Shown here: positions 50,123-58,745 of the stretch, piece after piece
Numbering within the stretch: the first letter of the stretch is position 1
Layout of the letters: every line of letters starts with the position of its first letter
Origin: a bacterium
GTDB taxonomy: Bacteria; Pseudomonadota; Alphaproteobacteria; Rickettsiales; RI-342
Direction: 5' to 3'
NCBI GenBank assembly: GCA_016124905.1
Contig: WGMV01000013.1
Coordinates: 27,334-91,333 of the forward strand
Length of the DNA: 64,000 nucleotides
The notes under the pieces: generated by a model
Seen by the model: the letters and a program-made list of their open reading frames with translations, nothing else
The model's database searches: none
Told to the model about the DNA's origin: nothing
Made by a program: the position numbers and the translations under genes

Positions 50123-50895
50123 TGTCGGCTTCTCAAGCTACGGTATGCATGACCGATGAAGCTCAGCACATAGGCATGGGCGATGCAGACGATGAAGATG
50201 ACCAGCATCTGCAGCATCAGGATGGCATAGAGGTTATCCATCATGCTCATGGAGAGGGTGTTGACGCCCCAGAGCAGCAGCAGGAAGGGCACGGCGGCGA
50301 GCAGCACGCAACCGAGGCTGCCGAGGAAATGTTCCCGCCCGATGCGCCAGGCGGTTTTGAAGCTGAAGGGCTCGCCGAGGGCGATGGCGGGAAAGAGCCA
50401 GATGAGGCGGAAGAGCAGCAGGGCGCATATCACCGCGCCGACTTTGCCGCCTATATAAGTGGCTTCCGCTGCCAGGCCATGTTCCATGCCGAAGGTGAGC
50501 ACATAAAGCGGGGTGCCAATCGCCAGGGTAATGGCGCCGCAAAGCAGCAGCAAAACGATGGTAACCAGCACGCTGTAGCCGAACATGCGTGCGATGAGCT
50601 TCATCGGCGGCCTGCCCGCTTCATCCCGCAATACATAACGGAACCAGTAAACCGCCAGGACGGATTTAATGAGGATGACGGGCAGCACCAGCTGGGCGGT
50701 GAGCATGAGGATCATGTCACCCTGGGTGATGATGGAGCCCACCTTCCACATGGGCGAGAAGGCAAATGCCACCAGGCGCGAGATGGCCGTGAAGGCGATG
50801 CTGGCCAACAGGCTCACCAACAGCAGGCGCTTCCACCGCTCCATCAGCCATGCCGTCGATTGTTTAAGGATGGGCAGCATGGCGATGGTGGGCAT
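50119..50895 (-). CDS. Multi-pass membrane protein, third member of a paralogue cluster
   Basis: 258 residues with about six membrane spans (LLLVSLLASIAFTAISRLVA, MLTAQLVLPVILIKSVLAV, LVTIVLLLLCGAITLAI, VGAVICALLLFRLIWLFPAI and others). Two cluster hallmarks are visible: VYWFRYVLRDEAGRPPMKLI near 80 and LGEPFSFKTAWRIGREHFLG near 175. It has no catalytic motif and no signal peptide. Function unknown; the fold is that of a small helical integral membrane protein. It lies between cluster members, overlapping the downstream one by 4 bp. Confidence 0.65.
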   Translation of the reverse strand: MPTIAMLPILKQSTAWLMERWKRLLLVSLLASIAFTAISRLVAFAFSPMWKVGSIITQGDMILMLTAQLVLPVILIKSVLAVYWFRYVLRDEAGRPPMKLIARMFGYSVLVTIVLLLLCGAITLAIGTPLYVLTFGMEHGLAAEATYIGGKVGAVICALLLFRLIWLFPAIALGEPFSFKTAWRIGREHFLGSLGCVLLAAVPFLLLLWGVNTLSMSMMDNLYAILMLQMLVIFIVCIAHAYVLSFIGHAYRSLRSRQ

Positions 50896-50903
50896 GGTGG
50901 GTC

Positions 50904-51632
50904 CTAGGCGTGGGGGGTGTTTTTCAGTTCGCGGTAGATATGCGCCCAGAAGCCGGCATTGACCAAAATCTGAACGATGGACAAAGCAAACTGAATGAGG
51001 CTGGAAATAATGCCGGGCGAGCCCGTTTCACTTCCGCCCTCAAACATACCGAGCACAGCGCCAATAATCAAAAATGGAATGGCCATCAGGATGGAAGCGC
51101 CGAACATACGCAGCGCGTGCCCCTGGGTCATGTCCCAGGATTCCCTGAGGGAAAAGGGATCGCCAATGGAGATTGCGGTGAAGCCCGGCGCGAAGCGCAA
51201 CATGACATAGCCAATGGGAATGCCGAGCACCAATGCCATCACCAGTGGATGAAGCCCTAAAAAGGTCAGGATGGTAGCGGGAATAGCAAAGAGAACGCCC
51301 GCACCCAGGCCGAACAGAAAGGCGATAACGAGAAACTTGGCGGACAACTTTATGCTTGGCACGCCGCTGTCGCCCAGCAATATCCACCGCTGCCAGTAGA
51401 CGAATATTTCCATGACCACCAGCGCGATGCCGAGGCCGCCGAGAAAGGCCGCCAGACCGCCGACCAACCCCATGCTGCCGGTTTGGGACACGGCTGCAAA
51501 CGTAATGCCCATGATGAGCATCATCAGGATAAACCCGCCGATCATCAGCAGCACGGGCTTGATCAGTTTTTTAGGCTCCCTCCACAGATCCGTGAAGGAA
51601 TGCTTGACCAGTTCGATGTAGCTGAAACTCAT
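50904..51632 (-). CDS. Multi-pass membrane protein, second member of a paralogue cluster
   Basis: 242 residues, about six spans (LIKPVLLMIGGFILMMLIMG, GLVGGLAAFLGGLGIALVVM, LVIAFLFGLGAGVLFAIPAT, LVMALVLGIPIGYVMLRF, MFGASILMAIPFLIIGAVL). It starts with a short amphipathic stretch (FSYIELVKHSFTDLWREPKK). Shared blocks are FVYWQRWILLGDSGVPSIKL and IGDPFSLRESWDMTQGHALR. The first member encodes a similar RWLLCGDE block. ATGA overlap with the upstream gene. Function unknown. Confidence 0.65.
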   Translation of the reverse strand: MSFSYIELVKHSFTDLWREPKKLIKPVLLMIGGFILMMLIMGITFAAVSQTGSMGLVGGLAAFLGGLGIALVVMEIFVYWQRWILLGDSGVPSIKLSAKFLVIAFLFGLGAGVLFAIPATILTFLGLHPLVMALVLGIPIGYVMLRFAPGFTAISIGDPFSLRESWDMTQGHALRMFGASILMAIPFLIIGAVLGMFEGGSETGSPGIISSLIQFALSIVQILVNAGFWAHIYRELKNTPHA

Positions 51633-52777
51633 GCGGTTTTCCTTTCGTATTCCTTTTTGAGTTCGCGGTAGAGGATGGCGGCGTAGCCGATGCCGATGAA
51701 GGCAAGTGTGCCCTGGATCAGGCTTGTACAGATGACCAGAAGCAGCATATGCAAGGGTTCAGCCGTTTTTAATGCTGCCATAAACATGGCGGTAAATAGA
51801 ATTCCAACGATGAGAAGCGGCGCATACACCACCAATGCACTCAACAAGATGCGCCAGTAATGGCCTTTGGTCATCCTCCAAATGCGCTTGATTGACCAGG
51901 AATCACCAACCGTCACGGAGGTGAGCAGCAACAATGTGCGTATCAGCCAGACAGAAGAAATGGCTAAAATTATCAATGTAATGGGCCCTGATATGGCCGT
52001 GCTGGCGGCGGTCACTTCGTCACGCATCCAGTTATGCGAATGCGCCCACACCACCAGGACCGGTATTGTCAATCCAACAATGACAACTGAAATTACGATA
52101 TCGATCAGCAGGGTCCAGAAAAACCACCAAAGCGCCGCCCCCAAAACTCGCATGTAGGTTGTTCCATGGAACAAACGCTCATCCCCGCACAAGAGCCACC
52201 GCTTCCAGTGGATATTGACGACGAACCCCATGAAAATATAACCGAGTAACAGCAGGCCGTCCAATGCGGTAAGCTGTGTTGGAATGGCTTGTAAACGTCC
52301 ATCACCGATGAAGAAAAGAATCAGTGAGCAGATGAAATAAAATGCCAGCGGTCGAATGGCGCGATGGAACTGCTGAAAAACATGCGAATATGATTCTTGC
52401 ACGATGTCGAGATAGGAGATGCCCTCTTCCACCGCTTTGACAACCGGCGCCCTAACCGCGGGAATGGGTGAGGATGCCAGCGGCGGTGTCCAACGTGGGG
52501 CTGGTTCGGCAGCAGGCGTGACATGCACCGGTTTTGAAATGGACGGAACCGGAATGGTGACGGGTGGGATGATGGCTTTTGGTTTTTTTGCTTTGGGTGC
52601 CGCCGGTTTTGGCTTCACCGTTTTGACAGCGGTTTTGGTTTTTGCCGTTTTGGACGCGGCGGGTTTGGTGACGGATTTTTTAGAGGGCGTTGCCTTGGCG
52701 GGCTTTTTGGCAGCCGATGGTTTGGCGGATTTTTTGCTGGTGGTTTTTTTGCCGGTTGCCGGTTTTTTCGTCGCCAT
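51629..52777 (-). CDS. Multi-pass membrane protein with Lys/Ala/Pro-rich N-terminal tail, first of the cluster
   Basis: 382 residues. The first about 120 residues are a histone H1-like basic tail (TKKPATGKKTTSKKSAKPSA...) and a Pro-rich linker; the rest is a six-span membrane domain with IHWKRWLLCGDERLFHGTTY and GDSWSIKRIWRMTKGHYWRI, the blocks shared by the downstream genes. The tail is cytoplasmic by the positive-inside rule and could bind nucleic acid or anionic lipids. It is the only member with this tail and is first in the cluster. Function unknown. Confidence 0.65.
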   Translation of the reverse strand: MATKKPATGKKTTSKKSAKPSAAKKPAKATPSKKSVTKPAASKTAKTKTAVKTVKPKPAAPKAKKPKAIIPPVTIPVPSISKPVHVTPAAEPAPRWTPPLASSPIPAVRAPVVKAVEEGISYLDIVQESYSHVFQQFHRAIRPLAFYFICSLILFFIGDGRLQAIPTQLTALDGLLLLGYIFMGFVVNIHWKRWLLCGDERLFHGTTYMRVLGAALWWFFWTLLIDIVISVVIVGLTIPVLVVWAHSHNWMRDEVTAASTAISGPITLIILAISSVWLIRTLLLLTSVTVGDSWSIKRIWRMTKGHYWRILLSALVVYAPLLIVGILFTAMFMAALKTAEPLHMLLLVICTSLIQGTLAFIGIGYAAILYRELKKEYERKTA

Positions 52778-52838
52778 GCCCTACCTCATTCACATAAAAC
52801 TGCCCTGTTATGGCAGCCAAGCATTTACAATTGCTTAA

Positions 52839-53702
52839 TTATTGCAGGGCCTCGGTGAGGGAGGCTTTGGCGCTGCCGCGTGCAGCGGGTTTGGGTTGGC
52901 TGCTGTGGGGTTTCCAGCCTGCGAGGGTGATGAGTTCCAGCGTGACGGGTATGCGGCCGTCCGGCAGGGCGAAGAGGCTGTGGTAGATCTCTGCCGCGCG
53001 GGCGAAAAGGGCGCGTGGCGGGATGGATTTGCGCTGACCCGCGGTGATGTTGGTGGCGGCCATGCCTTGCAGCTCGCGCAGCAGGGCCAGCATGTTTGGG
53101 TAGGTGAGCGTGAGGGTTTCGCTGTCCACCACCGGCAGGTTGAAACCCGCGCGCTGAAGCAGCATGCCGGCGCTGCGCACGTCCATCATGGGCATCACAC
53201 GCGGGCTGACGCCGCCGGTCAGTTCCAGTTCGGCTTCCATCAGGCTGTGGCGGAGCTCCATCAGCGAATCGCCGCCGATGAGCATCATGCAGAGCCAGCC
53301 GTCGGGCCTGAGGGCTCGGTGACATTGGGCCAGCACGCCCGGCACATCGCTGACGGACTGGAGCGAGAGAAGGCTCAGGGCGGCATCGAGCGATTCGGGT
53401 GCGAAGGGCAGATATTCCATTTCGGCAGTGATGGTTTCACCATAGCGGATGAGGGGTATGGCTTCGGGGAGACCTTCGACGCCGACCCAGCGTTTCACGT
53501 TGGTTGCCTGCCGGAAGATGGCTGCCTGCGGGGCATGGTGGCAGCCGATATCGGCCGCCAGGGCGAATTCGCGCTGGATGTCGCCCAGGCGCTCGGCCAT
53601 GCGGGTGGCGGCTAGTTCCAGCAGAAACTGATGTTCCCTCGCTTTGGGCAGGGCTCGCGCTTTGCGCTTTTGCCAGAGGGATGAATTGAAGATAGATTCC
53701 AT
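52839..53702 (-). CDS. NDUFAF5-like SAM-dependent methyltransferase-fold protein
   Basis: 287 residues. It begins directly with ESIFNSSLWQKRKARAL, which matches the FDRxLxxxRRxRA start of the NDUFAF5/BioC-like group. The SAM loop is LAADIGCHHAPQAAIFR (degenerate from the usual DxGxGxG), followed by VGVEGLPE, DAALSLLSLQSVSDVPGVLA and LRPDGWLCMMLIGGDSLMEL. In mitochondria NDUFAF5 hydroxylates an arginine of a complex I subunit. The same role is plausible here but not proven. Its ATG is 2 bp from the ATG of the divergent comF gene. Confidence 0.8.
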   Translation of the reverse strand: MESIFNSSLWQKRKARALPKAREHQFLLELAATRMAERLGDIQREFALAADIGCHHAPQAAIFRQATNVKRWVGVEGLPEAIPLIRYGETITAEMEYLPFAPESLDAALSLLSLQSVSDVPGVLAQCHRALRPDGWLCMMLIGGDSLMELRHSLMEAELELTGGVSPRVMPMMDVRSAGMLLQRAGFNLPVVDSETLTLTYPNMLALLRELQGMAATNITAGQRKSIPPRALFARAAEIYHSLFALPDGRIPVTLELITLAGWKPHSSQPKPAARGSAKASLTEALQ

Positions 53703-53704
53703 CC

Positions 53705-54463
53705 ATGCTGCATACCGCCAAGCAACGCATCACACAACTGACCAGGGGCTTCAAGGATGCCGTGCTGGCTTCCATCGCGCCGCCGCATTGCCTGATGTGC
53801 CGCGAGCCGGTGACGCACCACCCGGCCGTGTGCGCCACCTGTTTCGGCAAGCTGAATTTCATCGGCCGCCCACGCTGCGGGCATTGCGGGGTGCCGCTCG
53901 GCCCCGGGGCGAACGATGGGAGCGAATGCGGCGCCTGCCTGGCGGAGCCACCCGCGTTTGACGCCGCCATGGCCGCCTGTTTGTATGACGAGGCCAGCCA
54001 GGGGCTGGTGACGCGCCTGAAATATGCCGACAGCGTGCATCTGGCGCCGCTTCTGGCCGAATGGATGCTGCGGCACGGACAGGACATGCTCGCCGGGGCG
54101 GATATGCTGGTGCCGGTGCCGCTGCACCCTTCCCGCCTGCGGCAGCGGATGTTCAACCAGTCCGCCCTGCTGGGGGAAATCATCGCCAGGAAAAGCGGTG
54201 TTTCGATGCATCAGGAGGTGCTGCTGCGCACCCGCGCCACCGCGCCGCAGGCCGGTTTGAGCCGGAATGCGCGGAAAAAGAATGTTTCCGGGGCGTTTTC
54301 CGTGGGGAAAATGCCCCTTTCAGGCCAATGCGTGCTGCTGATCGACGATGTGATGACTACGGGGGCCACCCTGCATGCCTGCGCCAAGGCTTTGCGCAAG
54401 GCAGGGGCACGCGAGGTGCGGGTGCTCGTGTTTGCGCGGCGGGTGGAGGAGGCAACCGCATGA
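53705..54463 (+). CDS. comF: ComF family phosphoribosyltransferase-like protein
   Basis: 252 residues. The N-terminal zinc finger has paired Cys (PPHCLMCREP, CATC, RCGHCG, CGAC). The C-terminal type I PRTase domain has the PRPP loop VLLIDDVMTTGATLHACAKA (about 212-231). ComF proteins act in ssDNA handling during transformation in some bacteria. It is divergent from the NDUFAF5-like gene with only 2 bp between start codons, so its promoter must lie inside that gene or the start is further in. Confidence 0.9.
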   Translation: MLHTAKQRITQLTRGFKDAVLASIAPPHCLMCREPVTHHPAVCATCFGKLNFIGRPRCGHCGVPLGPGANDGSECGACLAEPPAFDAAMAACLYDEASQGLVTRLKYADSVHLAPLLAEWMLRHGQDMLAGADMLVPVPLHPSRLRQRMFNQSALLGEIIARKSGVSMHQEVLLRTRATAPQAGLSRNARKKNVSGAFSVGKMPLSGQCVLLIDDVMTTGATLHACAKALRKAGAREVRVLVFARRVEEATA

Positions 54464-54483
54464 TTTTGTTGTTTTTGCCAGAG

Positions 54484-54600
54484 ATACCCCCCCCCACCCC
54501 GGCACTCTCCCACAAGGGGAGAGGGAGCTCGGCCGAGGCTGATTGCCCCTGTCGCGACAAAAACCCCCTTATCCATTGCCGGAAAGGGGTGAGAGGGACG
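54484..54600. repeat. R4-type CTCTCCC hairpin and following GGGG-rich segment
   Basis: CTCTCCC (54505-54511) and GGGAGAG (54517-54523) form the same hairpin as at 38038. A second inverted pair (CCCCTTATCC ... GGAAAGGGG) follows at about 54568-54590. It lies between comF and rpmF. Confidence 0.55.
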
Positions 54601-54621
54601 GTAAAATTCATAAATCCTTGC

Positions 54622-54650
54622 TTGACGCGGGGGGATGCTTTCGTTATGTG
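54622..54650 (+). promoter_or_regulatory. Sigma-70 type promoter of rpmF
   Basis: TTGACG (54622-54627) and TATGTG (54645-54650) with a 17-nt spacer, 67 nt before the rpmF start. An AAGGAGG Shine-Dalgarno precedes the start. Confidence 0.6.
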
Positions 54651-54717
54651 CATGCTTCTGCCGAAATTCCGGCATGGCGGCCCCATGCCTTAAGCCCATA
54701 CTAGTAAGGAGGAACCC

Positions 54718-54906
54718 ATGGCTGTTCCAAAGAGAAAAACGTCGAAATCCAAGCGCAACATGCGCCGTTCGCACCATGCCCTGAAGCCGATCAATGTGGT
54801 GGAAGATCCCACCACCGGCGAACTGAAACTGCCGCATCATGTGTCTCTGGACGGCTATTATAAAGGCCGCCGCGTGATGACCGAAAAGCAAGAAGCCACC
54901 GCCTAA
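54718..54906 (+). CDS. rpmF: 50S ribosomal protein L32
   Basis: 62 residues. [20 protein letters not shown] is the characteristic start. It lacks the zinc-binding Cys pairs of some L32 forms (C- paralogue; the middle reads [20 protein letters not shown]). A strong AAGGAGG lies upstream. It heads the rpmF-plsX-fabH-ihfA-merR block, linking ribosome production to lipid synthesis. Confidence 0.98.
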   Translation: MAVPKRKTSKSKRNMRRSHHALKPINVVEDPTTGELKLPHHVSLDGYYKGRRVMTEKQEATA

Positions 54907-54924
54907 TAAACCATAGGCTCCGCC

Positions 54925-56031
54925 GTGCCTCGTCCACTCCCTGGGGACTCATCCGCCGGAAGGCCCAACGCTGACAGCCCTGTTGCCGACAGGATTGTCA
55001 TCGCGCTGGATGCTATGGGCGGCGACAGCGCACCTGCCGTGGTCGTGGCAGGGGTCATCCAGGCTATCAAACGTTTTCCCGAAGTTGATTTCCGCCTGTT
55101 TGGCGATGAAACGGCTATTCATTCCCTGCTGACCGACCATACCGACCTGATGGGCCGCATTGAGGTGATTCATACGGATGAGAAGGTCGCCCCGGATGAC
55201 AAGCCCTCCAACGCGCTGCGCCGTGGCACCAAAACCAGCATGCGCATGGCCATCAACGACGTGCTGGACGGCAACGCGCATGCGGTGATTTCCGGTGGCA
55301 ATACAGGTGCGCTCATGGCCATCAGCAAATTCGTGCTGCGCACCCTGCCCGGCGTGGACCGCCCGGCCATCAGCGCCATCATGCCCAGCCAGACGGGGCC
55401 GGTGGTGATGCTGGACATGGGTGCCAATCTGGAATGCACGGCGGAAAACCTGTTTCAGTTCGCCGTGATGGGCGCGGCTTTTTACCGCGCGGCGCTTGGC
55501 GGGAAACAGGCGAAGGTCGGCATTTTGAACATCGGCCATGAAGAGGCCAAAGGCCATGCCTATCTGCGCGAAGCGGCGGACATGATCCGCCAGTCCGGCA
55601 TCGCCGCGCATTATCACGGGTTTGTGGAAGGTGTTGATTTGAGCCGCGGCACGGTGCAGGTGGTGGTGACCGACGGGTTCACCGGCAATGTGGCGCTGAA
55701 AGTGGCAGAGGGCGTTGCCAAATTCGTGAGCGGCGAATTGAAGCGCGAACTGAAGAACGGCATCATCTCGCGCATTGGCGCGGTGCTGTCGCTGCGGGCG
55801 CTCAAGCGCGTGCGGCAGCGCTTCAACCCGAGCCTTTATAATGGCGGCATGCTGGTGGGCCTGAACGGGATCGTCATCAAAAGCCACGGCAGCGCGGACG
55901 CAGAAGGTTTTGCCAACGCCATTGCCGTTGCACGCGGCGCGGTGGCCGGACGCATCAACCAGCAGATTATCGCGGAGCTGGAAAGCTTTTATCGCAACAG
56001 CGCCCCGCTGCTGGAGCATGCCGCGCAATGA
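54925..56031 (+). CDS. plsX: Phosphate acyltransferase PlsX
   Basis: Makes acyl-phosphate from acyl-ACP for phospholipid synthesis. 368 residues. It begins with a GTG start and an unusual about 22-residue N-terminal extension before VADRIVIALDAMGGDSAPAV. GFTGNVALKVAEGVAKF and the NGGMLVGLNGIVIKSHGSAD segment are family hallmarks. It overlaps fabH by 4 bp. Confidence 0.97.
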   Translation: MPRPLPGDSSAGRPNADSPVADRIVIALDAMGGDSAPAVVVAGVIQAIKRFPEVDFRLFGDETAIHSLLTDHTDLMGRIEVIHTDEKVAPDDKPSNALRRGTKTSMRMAINDVLDGNAHAVISGGNTGALMAISKFVLRTLPGVDRPAISAIMPSQTGPVVMLDMGANLECTAENLFQFAVMGAAFYRAALGGKQAKVGILNIGHEEAKGHAYLREAADMIRQSGIAAHYHGFVEGVDLSRGTVQVVVTDGFTGNVALKVAEGVAKFVSGELKRELKNGIISRIGAVLSLRALKRVRQRFNPSLYNGGMLVGLNGIVIKSHGSADAEGFANAIAVARGAVAGRINQQIIAELESFYRNSAPLLEHAAQ

Positions 56032-56999
56032 ACGCCATAACCTCACGCGCCGCAATCCTCGGGCTGGGCGCGCGCCTGCCGGAAACACGCGTGACCAACG
56101 CCGAGCTGCCAGCCTCGCTGAACACATCGGATGAATGGATCACGGAGCGCACGGGCATTAAGGCACGGCACATTGCCAGCCCCGGCCAGGTGACGTCCGA
56201 CCTTGCGGCCGATGCCGCGCGCGAGGCGATTGAAGCATCCGGCCTCAAACCGGAACAGATCGACCTGATCATTGTCGCTACCGCCACGCCGGACGACACG
56301 ATGCCTTCCACGGCGGTGAGCGTGCAGCGTAAACTCGGCATGACCCATAACTGCCCCGCATTTGATATCCACGCAGCATGCAGCGGATTCATCTATGCGC
56401 TTTCGGTGGCGGAAACGGGTATTCGCGCCGGGGTTTACCGCCATGTGCTGGTGATCGGCGCGGAAACCTTCAGCCGCGTGGTGGACTGGAACGACCGAGG
56501 CACCTGCGTGTTGTTCGGCGATGGCGCGGGCGCGGCGGTGCTTGGCCCGGCCACGGGGGAAGACGGTATTCTCGGCATCAGCATTCATGCGGACGGACGG
56601 CAGCGCGATATCCTGATGACCACCGGCGGCCTTAGCCGCACACAAAGCACGGGCACATTGCTGATGCAGGGCAAGGAAGTGTTTCGCCATGCGGTGCAGA
56701 AAATGACCGATGCGCTTTCTGAAACGCTGGAACAGACCGGAATCCGCCAGGAAGAGCTGAAATGGCTGGTACCCCATCAAGCAAACAAACGGATTTTAGA
56801 TGCCATCGGTGATAAATTGGGTGTATCATCGGATATGGTGCTGATGACCCTTGATCAACATGCCAATACCTCCGCGGCCTCCATTCCTCTGGCGCTGCAT
56901 CATGCAGCCCGAAAAGGCCGTTTTATCAAAGGGGATTTGGTGGCCATGCTCGCAATTGGGGCTGGACTGACGTGGGGTTCCTGCATTATAAGATGGTAA
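56028..56999 (+). CDS. fabH: 3-oxoacyl-[ACP] synthase III (FabH)
   Basis: Condenses acetyl-CoA with malonyl-ACP to start fatty acid synthesis. 323 residues. The catalytic triad contexts are DIHAACSGFIYAL (Cys near 115), WLVPHQANKRILDAI (His near 248) and LDQHANTSAASIPLAL (Asn near 278). The start overlaps the plsX stop. Confidence 0.97.
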   Translation: MNAITSRAAILGLGARLPETRVTNAELPASLNTSDEWITERTGIKARHIASPGQVTSDLAADAAREAIEASGLKPEQIDLIIVATATPDDTMPSTAVSVQRKLGMTHNCPAFDIHAACSGFIYALSVAETGIRAGVYRHVLVIGAETFSRVVDWNDRGTCVLFGDGAGAAVLGPATGEDGILGISIHADGRQRDILMTTGGLSRTQSTGTLLMQGKEVFRHAVQKMTDALSETLEQTGIRQEELKWLVPHQANKRILDAIGDKLGVSSDMVLMTLDQHANTSAASIPLALHHAARKGRFIKGDLVAMLAIGAGLTWGSCIIRW

Positions 57000-57042
57000 T
57001 TGAATTAACGATGTTTAGAACGATTCGAGAGAGTGTAGTGTT

Positions 57043-57402
57043 ATGACCACAAAACAAACCGTTACCGAAAAAAACGACACCCTCACCCGCGCTGCCCTGA
57101 GTGAAGCCGTTTACCGCGAAATCGGCCTTTCCCTCGCCGAATCCGGCGACCTGGTGGACGATGTACTGGAGCATGTTGTGCAAGCGCTGGAAGGCGGCAC
57201 CGCCGTGAAAATCTCCTCTTTCGGCACGTTCACCGTCCGTCAGAAAAAGCAGCGCATCGGCCGCAACCCCAAAACGGGTGTGGAAGTGCCGATCACTCCG
57301 CGCCGCGTGCTTTCCTTCCGCCCGTCCAACCTGCTGAAGGAAGACATCAACAAGCATCTGGCTGGCGCGAAGGCAAAGCGCAAAGCCACTTCCGCCGCTT
57401 AA
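57043..57402 (+). CDS. ihfA: Integration host factor subunit alpha
   Basis: DNA-bending protein. 119 residues: a HU/IHF core with [40 protein letters not shown] and [20 protein letters not shown]. There is a somewhat longer basic C-terminal tail ([14 protein letters not shown]) than in E. coli IhfA. It follows fabH and precedes a MerR gene, the usual alphaproteobacterial order. Confidence 0.95.
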   Translation: MTTKQTVTEKNDTLTRAALSEAVYREIGLSLAESGDLVDDVLEHVVQALEGGTAVKISSFGTFTVRQKKQRIGRNPKTGVEVPITPRRVLSFRPSNLLKEDINKHLAGAKAKRKATSAA

Positions 57403-57411
57403 TGGCCCCGC

Positions 57412-57912
57412 ATGGCGGCCCGGCTGTCTAAACGAGATGAAAACCCGGGCGAGCCGAAAGCGGACAGCGCCTTTAAAACCATTAGCGAGGTTTCCAGCGC
57501 GCTGGATGTGCCGCAGCATGTGCTGCGCTTCTGGGAGACCAAGTTCAAGCATATCCAGCCGGTGAAGCGGCGCGGCGGAAGGCGCTATTACCGCCCGGAC
57601 GATGTGGAGCATCTGCGTGTCATCCAGACCCTGCTGCATAAGGAAGGCTTCACCATCAAAGGGGCCATCCGTCATTTTGCCAAACACGGTACACGCACTA
57701 CGCGCGCCATGCTTCAGGCACAGGAACTGAAGGCCGCCGAGGAAATGGGCATCGACCCCACGGCGGCACCGGTGCGCCCGGGCAAGCGCGCCATGAAAGC
57801 CGCCAAGGCCGCGCAACAGACGACCGAGCAGGCCCCGTCATCTTCCATCCCCGCCCCTGCTTTATCCAAACTGCTGAACGAATTGCGCGAATTGCGCGGG
57901 ATGCTTGAGTAG
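57412..57912 (+). CDS. MerR family transcriptional regulator
   Basis: 166 residues. The winged-helix domain lies at about 20-90: [20 protein letters not shown], then WETKF and [20 protein letters not shown]. It lacks the Cys ligands of metal-sensing MerR. The C-terminal region is Ala/Pro-rich ([20 protein letters not shown]) and ends with a short helix ([12 protein letters not shown]). This MerR, always next to ihfA in the order, has no known effector. Confidence 0.9.
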   Translation: MAARLSKRDENPGEPKADSAFKTISEVSSALDVPQHVLRFWETKFKHIQPVKRRGGRRYYRPDDVEHLRVIQTLLHKEGFTIKGAIRHFAKHGTRTTRAMLQAQELKAAEEMGIDPTAAPVRPGKRAMKAAKAAQQTTEQAPSSSIPAPALSKLLNELRELRGMLE

Positions 57913-57987
57913 CTTTTCATTTGCCAAGCAGGCTAGCGCGGGTTAGAAAACACGCCTTGTTTTGCCCGTTCGGGCCATTACCAGTGT

Positions 57988-58064
57988 CGGAGTGTAGCGC
58001 AGCCTGGTAGCGCACTAGTCTGGGGGACTAGGGGTCGTCGGTTCAAATCCGGCCACTCCGACCA
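57988..58064 (+). tRNA. tRNA-Pro (anticodon GGG)
   Basis: 77 nt including an encoded CCA. Acceptor CGGAGTG pairs with CACTCCG, D arm GCGCAGCCTGGTAGCGC, anticodon stem CTAGT/ACTAG around loop CTGGGGG (anticodon GGG), T arm GTCGGTTCAAATCCGGC (with a GTCGG/CCGGC stem). The sequence resembles E. coli tRNA-Pro(GGG). Confidence 0.97.
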
Positions 58065-58198
58065 TTTTGCCTAACGCTGATTTCCATTATGGCCGGATTA
58101 GTTTTTATGCCTGCCTCCGGCAGGACGACCCTCCAGCCATTCCTTATCTCTTGCTTGCACATTGCCTGTTTCTCGCGCAGATTGGGCGTGTGGGAATC

Positions 58199-58693
58199 GT
58201 GATCAGATTCATTTTGTCAGCCATTTTATGGTTATGCTGCAGCGCATGTGCCCATGCGGCAGAGCCGCTCGCATCACGCATCATCGTTTATAAAACCGCG
58301 CACAGCATGGTGCTGCTGGATGGGCAGGACCGGGTGCTCAGGCGTTATAAAATATCGCTCGGCAAGCATCCCAAGGGGCATAAGCAGCAGGAAGGCGATG
58401 AGCGCACGCCCGAAGGGCATTACGTGATTTCGGGGCGGAATTTCAACAGCCGTTATTACCTTTCGCTGAAAATCTCCTACCCCAACCTGCATGATGTGGC
58501 ACAGGCCAAGGCACGGGGGGTGTCGCCGGGTGGAGACATCATGATCCACGGGCTACCGAACGGGCTGGGGTGGTTCGGCACCGAGCACCGGAGATATGAC
58601 TGGACGGACGGCTGTATTGCCGTGACCAACGCCGAGATGGAGGAAATCTGGCGTATGGTGCCGGACTGGACGCCGATTACGATTTATCCATGA
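58199..58693 (+). CDS. L,D-transpeptidase (YkuD fold), exported
   Basis: 164 residues from GTG 58199, giving the signal peptide MIRFILSAILWLCCSACAHA. The YkuD active site is visible as IMIHGLPNGLGWFG...YDWTDGCIAVTNAEMEE, with the His and the catalytic Cys in TDGC. It makes 3-3 cross-links in peptidoglycan or anchors proteins to it. A longer open frame to 58067 exists but its extra N-terminus is unlike a signal peptide. It lies just after tRNA-Pro. Confidence 0.88.
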   Translation: MIRFILSAILWLCCSACAHAAEPLASRIIVYKTAHSMVLLDGQDRVLRRYKISLGKHPKGHKQQEGDERTPEGHYVISGRNFNSRYYLSLKISYPNLHDVAQAKARGVSPGGDIMIHGLPNGLGWFGTEHRRYDWTDGCIAVTNAEMEEIWRMVPDWTPITIYP

Positions 58694-58745
58694 TTTCTAT
58701 TTACTGTCTATTGTCAGTTTTAAATTTTATCAACACAGTGATATT

